Shown here: positions 57,052 through 64,000 of the stretch, one piece after another
Position numbering within the stretch: position 1 is the first letter of the stretch
Layout of the letters: every line of letters begins with the position of its first letter
Source of the DNA: Bacteroides faecichinchillae JCM 17102
GTDB taxonomy: Bacteria > Bacteroidota > Bacteroidia > Bacteroidales > Bacteroidaceae
Direction of reading: 5' to 3'
Assembly (NCBI RefSeq): GCF_000614145.1
Contig: NZ_BAKK01000021.1
Location: 1-64,000 of the forward strand
Length of the DNA: 64,000 nucleotides
Notes under the pieces: generated by a model
What the model was told of the DNA's origin: nothing
The model's database searches: none
The model's input: only the letters and a program-made list of their open reading frames with translations
Program-made: the position numbers and the translations under genes

Positions 57052-58269
57052 CTATTTCCTTAATAAAATTCGTTTCAATCTTCTCCATACTCTTTGTGGT
57101 AAACGCAAGATGCGTTCAACAATAAATACCAATCTCCACATGCGAGTACTCCATAAAAGAGAACTCTTTAACATACATTGTACCACCGGAGTCATAAATG
57201 CTTTTCCTGCATTCTGCTTCATCTGTCCTTGGGCAACTACATCAAAAGAATGTTGCGTAAGTTCGCAAAACCGTTTCAATTTTTCAGCAATTGCAAGTCC
57301 CTTAGGAGTGAAACAGACTAAAGCACTAACCCCCTTCTCATCATTTTTATAAGCAGCTCCCCAAAGATCACCAATACGAATATCAGCAGCTGAAGCGTCA
57401 TATTTATATTTACACTGCTTACTACATGCACTACTACAGCAATAATCACCTAAAAAGAGACTATAAAAAATGTCACCTTGCGATAATCGGGAATTTAGAT
57501 AAGTTTTTTTTTCTCTAATTAATATATTATACGAGTCTTGCCAATCCACTTTATCACCAGACTTATCTTCCCCATCTATCCCCATAACCCATGAATCATG
57601 CCAACCGGTTGTTTTATTACGCCATGACACATAGGTAACCTTTCCCACTTGCTGTTCAACCAAAGCGATGTATTTTTTCCAAGCCAACATAGATGTAACG
57701 CTATGACAAAAGAAATCCATAAGAACGAAGTTATCTTCCACTTTAAACTTTCTAACATACCTTCTAAAAGAATCTATTTGGCAAGGTGTACCTGTCACTA
57801 AATATTTCTCTTTTCGATTGATGGCGCAAAATCCATCCTTAGTATAACTTTGAATATATTTACTTCCTATGCTCTGAATCAGTTCTTCTACAGTAGTAGC
57901 AACGTAATGTTCAGCAATGTTTTTATCAGAATTATATCGAACGCCACAAACCTTGTAACCATTATCTAATAAAACGCGTCCTAACTCAAAACCGACCCCG
58001 CCGCTGCTACATTTACGCCGAACAGCAGCTTCTGTGCTCCATGCTGCGAAGCTCTTTAAAGGCTTACTTTGAATGGAAATACCCTCATTATGAAAAGAAC
58101 AAACTGAAAGACATAGACCACAATTAGTACATTGATCAGGTACTAAAATATAAGGTTCATAGAATCCTGTATCATTCAATCGAATACTTATAATATGCTT
58201 TCCACAAGCCACAGCACAAACTCCGCAACCAAAACAGTCTTTTATATATGATATATTATAATTCGTCAT
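57052..58269 (-). CDS. iron-sulfur protein of the F420 hydrogenase beta-subunit family
   Basis: A 405-residue protein. Two ferredoxin-type 4Fe-4S motifs lie at the N terminus (CFGCGVCAVACGK and CTNCGLCLSVC), then the FrhB domains with KCSSGGVGFELGRVLL and YLVTGTPCQIDSFRRYV. Members in polysaccharide loci sit next to pyruvyltransferases, as here, and may reduce a sugar or a cofactor. It overlaps the flippase by 14 bases. The C terminus is basic and may touch the membrane. Confidence 0.87.
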   Translation of the reverse strand: MTNYNISYIKDCFGCGVCAVACGKHIISIRLNDTGFYEPYILVPDQCTNCGLCLSVCSFHNEGISIQSKPLKSFAAWSTEAAVRRKCSSGGVGFELGRVLLDNGYKVCGVRYNSDKNIAEHYVATTVEELIQSIGSKYIQSYTKDGFCAINRKEKYLVTGTPCQIDSFRRYVRKFKVEDNFVLMDFFCHSVTSMLAWKKYIALVEQQVGKVTYVSWRNKTTGWHDSWVMGIDGEDKSGDKVDWQDSYNILIREKKTYLNSRLSQGDIFYSLFLGDYCCSSACSKQCKYKYDASAADIRIGDLWGAAYKNDEKGVSALVCFTPKGLAIAEKLKRFCELTQHSFDVVAQGQMKQNAGKAFMTPVVQCMLKSSLLWSTRMWRLVFIVERILRLPQRVWRRLKRILLRK

Positions 58270-59527
58270 GATACTTTACATATTTATTCAACACAAGATT
58301 ACTTCTATATACAACAAGTACCACCATCAGCAACTTAAGAAATATATACAGCAAACAAGTATAATACAAACTATATTGAGTAAATACCATTGAAAGTGCT
58401 AAATGTAATAGTGAACAACAGAAGGTAATACTCATCAATTCTTTTGTCTTGTCATAATAGAACAGATAATTAGTATATAGGAAATATATACACTGAAAAT
58501 AGCCCGATATTGCCAATAAATAGAAATAGGGTAAAGCAGAAGCATACTTAGGCAACAAAATAGGTACAAAAAGAGAACATCCTCCTACCACAGATATTGC
58601 ACCAATAGTATAAATAATAAAGATAGATTTTGTCTGTCGCTTTAATTGATTCCATTTGCCATTGATATTTGAAGACAGCGTTTTATAGATAGATACCGAA
58701 TTGGTAGAATTGAAAGCAGAACCTATCATATCTATAATATTAGACAAATTGAGTGCGAAACTAAATATACCAACCTCCTCCAATGAATAATAATGGTTGA
58801 TGATATATCTGTCTCCTCCCTGTTTAATCCAAGAAGTAGCCAAATGAGGTATTAAAGGAATGCCCCACATAAGAATAGGTTTTGCTTTTGACCAAGTTAT
58901 TCCTTTAAAAAAAAAGAGTTTGAACCGATTAAAGATAAAAATGGCAATAATACCGTATAATGCAGCACAAGTAAACTGTGCATATACTCTACCCATCCAA
59001 CCATGGTGAAACGCCACAACAAGAAGTAAAGATAAAGTAAAGTTGATTATCGCAAAACCACAACTTAAAACCCCATACGAAATTATTTTTTCCCTAATTC
59101 TATAATAATCGAGTGCTATTTGAAAACAACATCCCATTAACGCAATAGCTAAAGCAAACCAAAGGAACTCCATAGGGAGTTGAATAACATCAACCAAAGT
59201 CGTATTGCCAATGAAAAGTACAATAGCCAAAATAGAAGCAACAATAAATGATATGAGAAAAATTATGCTAAAATCTTGTTTGAATTCAACTATATTCTTC
59301 TTAAAAAATGAAACAGATACATAACCATGAGTAGACAACGAAATGACAAAGCCTAAAAAAGTAATAATTGTATTGAATAGACTAAGCGTTCCATATTCCT
59401 GTGGTGCTATATAGTTAGCCAATATAATAAGAAGCAAAAAACTGACTCCTTGATTAAAAAATGAAAAAAGCGAAAACAAACTTCCTTTTAATAGAAGTTT
59501 ATTATTGAGAAATCTTTTAAATATCAT
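58256..59527 (-). CDS. Wzx-type polysaccharide flippase
   Basis: A 423-residue membrane protein with about twelve to fourteen helices, starting LKGSLFSLFSFFNQGVSFLL. The pattern EYGTLSLFNTIITFLGFVIS and GGDRYIINHYYSLEEVGIFS is that of the MATE/Wzx superfamily that moves lipid-linked repeat units across the inner membrane. It is preceded by the only large gap in the operon. Confidence 0.9.
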   Translation of the reverse strand: MIFKRFLNNKLLLKGSLFSLFSFFNQGVSFLLLIILANYIAPQEYGTLSLFNTIITFLGFVISLSTHGYVSVSFFKKNIVEFKQDFSIIFLISFIVASILAIVLFIGNTTLVDVIQLPMEFLWFALAIALMGCCFQIALDYYRIREKIISYGVLSCGFAIINFTLSLLLVVAFHHGWMGRVYAQFTCAALYGIIAIFIFNRFKLFFFKGITWSKAKPILMWGIPLIPHLATSWIKQGGDRYIINHYYSLEEVGIFSFALNLSNIIDMIGSAFNSTNSVSIYKTLSSNINGKWNQLKRQTKSIFIIYTIGAISVVGGCSLFVPILLPKYASALPYFYLLAISGYFQCIYFLYTNYLFYYDKTKELMSITFCCSLLHLALSMVFTQYSLYYTCLLYIFLKLLMVVLVVYRSNLVLNKYVKYHDEL

Positions 59528-59848
59528 TTGTATTTATAATAGTTTTTAGCCAGCACAATACAAAAGAGATCAATTTATAGTTCTATGAATTTTCCTATTG
59601 AAAGCGCTTCTTTTAATGCGCAGTGAATACGACTATTGCATTCTACAATATTTACTAACAGATTAGATAATCTTTAATGTTTATCAATAAGGGACAATAA
59701 AGCTATGTCTGCATTGTTAGACATTGCAAAGTAGTAATACAAATAGATATTAGGATTTTATCGCTAGATAAGTCAACAAAATAGTAATTCCTTCTTCCAA
59801 TCAAATGCATCGTATTGAATAATTAAAAATTCAATGCTCTATTTATAG
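59528..59848. other. non-coding gap inside the operon
   Basis: A 321-base A+T-rich stretch between the nucleotidyltransferase and the flippase. I see no gene, no good promoter of the TTTG/TAnnTTTG type and no strong hairpin. It may hold a decayed gene, an internal start or a junction between a precursor-synthesis block and a glycan-assembly block. Confidence 0.5.
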
Positions 59849-60895
59849 TTACAATTGCAAGTGTTTCACTATTTCTTGTGCTCTCTGATAATCTTCATGC
59901 TTACCAATATCAATCCAATAACCGGTAAGCGGAAAACGAATGACATTCTTCTTCTCACACACCAACATTTCCATAAAATCCGTTGCATTAAAGAAAGAAT
60001 TATCGGGAATTTCTTCCAACAACTCACGTTTAATCAGATAAATGCCACCATTAGCATAATAGTTATAAATAGGCTTTTCGCAAACTCCTTCTATATTACG
60101 CCCCTCCAGTTCAAAGATTCCATAAGGCACAGAAACAGAGTACGGCACTGCCGCAACAGCCATATCGGCATTATGCTCTTTAAAATGAAGATAAAAGTCT
60201 TCAAAATCAATATTAGTAAAGAGGTCGGAATTCATTATTAGCACTGTATCATTATGAAATGCCTCAACAAATTTAACAGCTCCAATCGTCCCTAAAAACT
60301 GCGGTTCTCGTACACACCGTACCTGTATACCTGCTCTCTTTTCCGCAAAGTGTTCCTCGATCTGTTCACGCAAATAGTTTACCGTAACTGATATATGCTT
60401 TACACCAAAATTAATGAGCCGGTCTATATTATAGTCAATAATTGATTTGTCCCCCACCTTCAACAGAGGTTTAGGAGTTCTTTCTGTCAATGGGCGTAAA
60501 CGTTCACCTTTACCACCAGCCATTAGTACAGCATCTATAGGAAGAAGTGATTTTTGTTGCTTCAAATTCAGGACATCCACTATCCTCTTCTCTTCATCTA
60601 AGATAGGTACTAAAACAATACCCTTTTCTTTGAAACGATGGATATGTGGTACCAAAATCCTGTTAGCATCCAGATAAAGAAAATCACGATGCATAATTTG
60701 ATTCAACGGACTATTTAACAGAACTCCTTCAACCAATTTTCTACGAATATCACCATCGGTCAATGACCCCCTCACTCTTCCTTCGGCATCTATGACAAAC
60801 AAGGTTAAAGCCTCATTTTTACTAAAGGAGTTCAACTTTTTCAAAGCATCAAGTATGCTCAGACTTTCATCTATCAAGTATTTTGAATCACACAT
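59849..60895 (-). CDS. CBS-domain sugar nucleotidyltransferase (PtmE-like)
   Basis: From ATG 60895 a 348-residue protein. Two CBS domains (about residues 5-115) are followed by a nucleotidyltransferase domain: AVLMAGGKGERLRPLTERTP KPLLKV (P-loop like) with the metal aspartate in LIMNSDLFTNIDFEDF. This architecture is that of PtmE, the glucosamine-1-phosphate guanylyltransferase of legionaminic acid synthesis in Campylobacter. The start is fixed by TAATG overlap with the neuA stop codon. An upstream start at 60940 would overlap neuA by 46 bases and is rejected. Confidence 0.85.
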   Translation of the reverse strand: MCDSKYLIDESLSILDALKKLNSFSKNEALTLFVIDAEGRVRGSLTDGDIRRKLVEGVLLNSPLNQIMHRDFLYLDANRILVPHIHRFKEKGIVLVPILDEEKRIVDVLNLKQQKSLLPIDAVLMAGGKGERLRPLTERTPKPLLKVGDKSIIDYNIDRLINFGVKHISVTVNYLREQIEEHFAEKRAGIQVRCVREPQFLGTIGAVKFVEAFHNDTVLIMNSDLFTNIDFEDFYLHFKEHNADMAVAAVPYSVSVPYGIFELEGRNIEGVCEKPIYNYYANGGIYLIKRELLEEIPDNSFFNATDFMEMLVCEKKNVIRFPLTGYWIDIGKHEDYQRAQEIVKHLQL

Positions 60896-61590
60896 TATTC
60901 TACCATCTTTTCTTTCAACATAAGTTCGGCTATCTTCCAATCAAACATCGTATCTAAATCTACGGAATGAATATCATCCATTTCATATTTCTTTATTCGC
61001 GTAAAACCAGATAGACCTTTTTCTTTTAAACTCGTTGGATTAATCACATAAATAGATCCATTAAACTCCCATACTTTTGGAGCGTCTTGACGTCTCTCTA
61101 TCTTTCCATCTCCTTTGCTGACAGTCAGTAATCCTTCCTTACCCTCCTCAAAGCTATTATAATACGGATTGGTTGCTGCTTCTTTCACAGATACAACCAT
61201 ATCAATAGAAGAATCATACAATGCAAGTGCCTCTTTCAAATGGATAACTTTTCTAAATGGAGAAGTAGGTTGAAGCAATATCAATACATCAAAAAAATGT
61301 CCCTGTTTCTCATAAAAATCCAAAGCATGTAATAAAACACCATTTGTACCTGCTTGATCAGTCGATAAGTAATCAGGCCTTTTAAAGCCGACTGATAAAC
61401 CATAAGACTCTACCATGCGAATAATCTCATCATCATCAGTCGAAACACAAATATTCTCATCTGAAACAATTTGCCGCGCAACATCTATCGAATAAGTGAT
61501 CAAAGGTTTACCACACAGTTCTTTTATATTCTTATGAGGAATTCCTTTACTTCCTCCTCGAGCTGGTATTATAAACAAGACTTTAGACAT
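60895..61590 (-). CDS. neuA: CMP-N-acylneuraminate (nonulosonate) cytidylyltransferase
   Basis: Activates a nine-carbon sugar acid with CTP. The N terminus SKVLFIIPARGGSKGIPHKN holds the nucleotide loop, and LILLQPTSPFRKVIHLKEAL plus KVWEFNGSIYVINPTSL are family motifs. The 231-residue length fits. Whether the sugar is neuraminic or legionaminic acid (then legF) cannot be told from the sequence, though the PtmE-like neighbour favours the second. Confidence 0.93.
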   Translation of the reverse strand: MSKVLFIIPARGGSKGIPHKNIKELCGKPLITYSIDVARQIVSDENICVSTDDDEIIRMVESYGLSVGFKRPDYLSTDQAGTNGVLLHALDFYEKQGHFFDVLILLQPTSPFRKVIHLKEALALYDSSIDMVVSVKEAATNPYYNSFEEGKEGLLTVSKGDGKIERRQDAPKVWEFNGSIYVINPTSLKEKGLSGFTRIKKYEMDDIHSVDLDTMFDWKIAELMLKEKMVE

Positions 61591-61596
61591 AGCATA

Positions 61597-62595
61597 TTAT
61601 TTTAGTACAATCGGTTCATCTATGGAAAAGTCTCTAATAGCAGTTGTCCCAATTATAGTATCCCAATTGTATGGAATAAGACCTTTCCCCGTTCGCTTTA
61701 CTGTTAGATTATTTTCTCCTAATATTTCTCCTCGCATAATTGCACAAGATGCAACAATCGTTTTCTGAACAGTTTTGCTAATTTCTTTTTCGCTGGAATT
61801 AGGCTTCTTTATACCGTCACCTAAAGCCTTTTCTATATTACGAATTGAGCAAACCATCTGCTTTAATTCTATCGGATCAAGAGAAGCCTTATGATCAGGT
61901 CCGTCCATCATTTTATCAAGAGTAAAATGCTTCTCTATAATCTCAGCTCCCATAGCAACAGCAGCTATGGGGACTTCTATGCCCTCCGTATGATCAGAAT
62001 AACCGACCGAACAACCAAAGACACGTAAAGCATTCATTGCTTTTAGATTTACTTCATCCATAGGACAAGGATAATTACTCGTACAATGAAGAAGCACAAC
62101 AGAAGGCGCCCCATACTCAAGTAAAGTATCATAAGCTATTGCGACTTGGGCGAGGGTACTCATACCTGTTGAAAGTATCACCGGCAATTTCTTCGAAGCA
62201 ATCTTTCGCAGATATGGAACATTTGTTATCTCTCCTGATCCTACCTTCAACCATGGTAATTTTAGACTGCAAAGAAATTCCAGACTCTCTTCCTCATCAG
62301 GTGTTGAAAGGAAATTAATACCGATACTATTACAATAATCTCGTATATCAACAAACTGGGAATAGGACAACTCCAATGATTTCAACATTTCGAACTGAGA
62401 CTGGTGTTTATTTCCTATATTATTCTCCTGATAACGAGCTAACTGAGCTGTATCCGTCACAATCTTCTCTGTTTTCCATGTTTGGAATTTCACAGCATCA
62501 GCACCAGCCTCCTTAGCGGCATCACATAGTTTAAATGCGAGTTCTAAATTGCCATTATGATTAACTCCCGCTTCAGCGATTATATAAACTGCCAT
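61597..62595 (-). CDS. neuB: N-acylneuraminate-type synthase (NeuB/LegI)
   Basis: Condenses an acyl-mannosamine-type sugar with phosphoenolpyruvate into a nonulosonic acid. It starts VYIIAEAGVNHNGNLELAFK, and KFQTWKTEKIVTD, LKVGSGEITNVPYLRKIAS, CTSNYPCPMDEVNL and VGYSDHTEGIEVPIAAVAMG line the active site. The C-terminal SAF-like antifreeze domain (about 275-332) is present. ATG 62595 is chosen; a TTG at 62604 would overlap the previous stop codon. It lies 6 bases upstream of neuA. Confidence 0.94.
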   Translation of the reverse strand: MAVYIIAEAGVNHNGNLELAFKLCDAAKEAGADAVKFQTWKTEKIVTDTAQLARYQENNIGNKHQSQFEMLKSLELSYSQFVDIRDYCNSIGINFLSTPDEEESLEFLCSLKLPWLKVGSGEITNVPYLRKIASKKLPVILSTGMSTLAQVAIAYDTLLEYGAPSVVLLHCTSNYPCPMDEVNLKAMNALRVFGCSVGYSDHTEGIEVPIAAVAMGAEIIEKHFTLDKMMDGPDHKASLDPIELKQMVCSIRNIEKALGDGIKKPNSSEKEISKTVQKTIVASCAIMRGEILGENNLTVKRTGKGLIPYNWDTIIGTTAIRDFSIDEPIVLK

Positions 62596-62600
62596 TATCT

Positions 62601-63632
62601 TCAATATTTATATTTTAATAAGAAAGACTTATACTTATCTATCTTCTCCGGTTTCTTTTTAGCCCAAGCAAAACACAAAGAATCATATACGGGCTTATTA
62701 AAAATCATTTTTCCAGTAGCAAATTGGCAGGTACTCTTTGAAAAACGGCTCTTAAAGTTGAATAATGAGTCATCCGGTTTTGAGGTAGAGCCTCCTCCCA
62801 AATGAAAGTATAAGGCACCCCGACGTTTCAACTCTTTCGCTGCTTCATATAACATATAGTTGTTTGGAGAAAGGAACAAATACTCTTTATTGCTTCCTGA
62901 TAAGTGATAATGAGCATAAGGTGCACTATACATAAATATTGCAGCGGAAAGCACTTTATCACCCAACTTTACAACACCTAAGAAACTATTTGGTAACTTC
63001 TTGATAAACTCTTCATAATACTTTCCATCAAAATAGTAGAAATCATCTGCAGACAATCGATCCATTGTAGAATTATAGAGACGGATAAAGTCGTGTATAT
63101 ACTTATAACCGTCATCTAGCACAAATTCTAGTCCATTCTTTATCCCTTTTTTAATTACATTCCGATTCTTGGTATGAATTTCATTCTTCCATATTTCTTC
63201 TTCAGTCATAGAAAGATCTATAGCAACTGTTTTTCTGTCCAGAATAACATTACCAATACTTTCACAATCAATAAAATTATTAAGAAGTGGATGAAAGCGG
63301 ACAAAGCCTGCGACATAATTATTTTCAGAAAAGTACTTATAAAGTTCTTTCATTACAGAGATACGAAAAACTTTGTTTTTTGTATTAAAGATAGGACCTC
63401 CATACCCATAAGCTGTCTCAAAATCATAGTATGCTTTCTCATCAAACAGAAAAGATCTACATAAAAAAGGAAATAGCATATAATTCCCGTCATCTTCAGC
63501 AACAACACATTTAGGCACTTCTTTCTCTGTTTTGTAAAGGCAAACATATTCTTCTTGAAAATAGATATCCTTTTGCTCTGCTTCAAAAAAGGATAAATAC
63601 TCATTCCAATGTTCTGTTATAGTTATCTTCAC
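62601..63632 (-). CDS. FemAB/GNAT-like acyltransferase
   Basis: A 343-residue protein with the FemAB-type double GNAT fold: DFETAYGYGGPIFNTKNKVF in the first half and the second with HTKNRNVIKKGIKNGLEFVL and AYHYHLSGSNKEYLFLSPNN (reads APYAHYHLSGSNKEYLFLS). Members move aminoacyl or acyl groups. Inside a nonulosonic acid operon it may acylate the amino group of a sugar precursor or decorate the glycan; the substrate is not evident. It sits 5 bases before neuB. Confidence 0.78.
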   Translation of the reverse strand: MKITITEHWNEYLSFFEAEQKDIYFQEEYVCLYKTEKEVPKCVVAEDDGNYMLFPFLCRSFLFDEKAYYDFETAYGYGGPIFNTKNKVFRISVMKELYKYFSENNYVAGFVRFHPLLNNFIDCESIGNVILDRKTVAIDLSMTEEEIWKNEIHTKNRNVIKKGIKNGLEFVLDDGYKYIHDFIRLYNSTMDRLSADDFYYFDGKYYEEFIKKLPNSFLGVVKLGDKVLSAAIFMYSAPYAHYHLSGSNKEYLFLSPNNYMLYEAAKELKRRGALYFHLGGGSTSKPDDSLFNFKSRFSKSTCQFATGKMIFNKPVYDSLCFAWAKKKPEKIDKYKSFLLKYKY

Positions 63633-63677
63633 AATTATACCAGTCTTTCTATTATACGGAGTATCTCACCACTTATT

Positions 63678-64000
63678 TTAATACGGTGTCTCTCTATTTA
63701 GATACATTTTTACTTGTGTAATAATTCTCTCTGAAGCATACCCATCTCCCCAATATTTATCTGCCTTTTTATAATCAGACAAATGTAAGAAAGCGTTTAA
63801 AATAGAATCTGTCAAGGAAGTACAACAGCAAACATTTCGACAAATGTGTCGTCCCTTCTGTCTATTTCCTATGTTTATGACAGGTATTCCAAGAAAAGGC
63901 GCCTCAATGATACCTGATGATGAATTTCCGACAAGACATTCAACTTGCCGCATTATACTAAGATAACGCATTTGCCCAAGAGAAGCAAACACTCTAAATT
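63678..64000 (-). CDS. UDP-N-acetylglucosamine 2-epimerase (NeuC/LegG-like), C-terminal part
   Basis: The last 107 residues of a hydrolysing UDP-GlcNAc-type 2-epimerase, open at the right edge. VFASLGQMRYLSIMRQVECL and VGNSSSGIIEAPFLGIPVIN, then IGNRQKGRHI, match the UDP-binding site of NeuC/LegG. The gene begins outside the window. In a sialic acid route it makes ManNAc; in the legionaminic route it makes 2,4-diacetamido-trideoxymannose. Confidence 0.88.
   Translation of the reverse strand, partial: FRVFASLGQMRYLSIMRQVECLVGNSSSGIIEAPFLGIPVINIGNRQKGRHICRNVCCCTSLTDSILNAFLHLSDYKKADKYWGDGYASERIITQVKMYLNRETPY

Noticed and set aside
1..64000. tRNA, rRNA and insertion sequences
   Set aside because: No cloverleaf with a GTTC loop, no rRNA-like stretch and no transposase with inverted ends was seen on reading both strands; a dedicated scan could still find a small RNA.

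Overview
The window looks like a stretch of chromosome from a Bacteroides species (Bacteroidales). The evidence is A+T-rich DNA, promoters of the Bacteroides type (TTTG, about 19 bases, TAnnTTTG), and many Bacteroidetes families: DUF4831, DUF4837, DUF5686, DUF6340, DUF3810, DUF4248, the smalltalk protein, a BT4734-type protein, a SecA of 1106 residues and a SecG with a long tail. The species cannot be fixed from the sequence alone.

Region 1 (1-9 kb): nucleotide metabolism and transport. On the minus strand are hpt, adk and the start of obgE, which is damaged at the left edge, preceded by a POT peptide transporter and a small winged-helix gene. On the plus strand are the NAD(P)HX repair enzyme, a DUF4831 protein and a broken small membrane protein. 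A PqqD-like protein and an MFS carrier follow on the minus strand.

Region 2 (8.8-22.6 kb): a long minus-strand series with many envelope genes. In map order: secG, a helical protein, lptE, a sigma54 activator without receiver domain, pdxA, a DUF4837 lipoprotein, rlmN, a PpiD/SurA-type isomerase, a CorC/HlyC protein, lptC, a TPR protein, an outer-membrane barrel and coaX. LptE and LptC both serve lipopolysaccharide export.

Region 3 (22.6-44.6 kb): an Lnb-like DUF4105 protein overlapping an alkaline-phosphatase-fold protein that seems to have lost its catalytic residues, then secA, a DUF6340 protein, a hybrid sensor kinase, valS, DUF3810, mazG, an ECF sigma factor with a probable anti-sigma factor and a Spy-like protein, RNase Z, ribosomal protein S1 and a DUF5686 protein.

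Region 4 (44.6-50 kb): an accessory cassette of a BT4734/DUF3987 ATPase, an HU-like protein, a smalltalk peptide, a cytoplasmic-type amidase and a DUF4248 protein, with a HEPN/MNT pair inserted. Two unusual repeat structures lie before the HU gene.

Region 5 (50-64 kb): a minus-strand surface-polysaccharide operon read from the right edge: NeuC/LegG-like epimerase (cut by the window), FemAB-like acyltransferase, NeuB/LegI, NeuA/LegF, a PtmE-like CBS-nucleotidyltransferase, flippase, an iron-sulfur protein, pyruvyltransferase, GT52 transferase, polymerase, two GT2 and one GT4 transferases, and the initiating sugar transferase. Together these predict a glycan with a nonulosonic acid (sialic or legionaminic type), possibly pyruvylated.

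A striking property of the whole window is the number of single-base frameshifts, at least twelve, several in homopolymers and many in genes that are normally intact. Most look like sequencing or assembly errors. Two in the polysaccharide operon could instead be genuine on/off variation.
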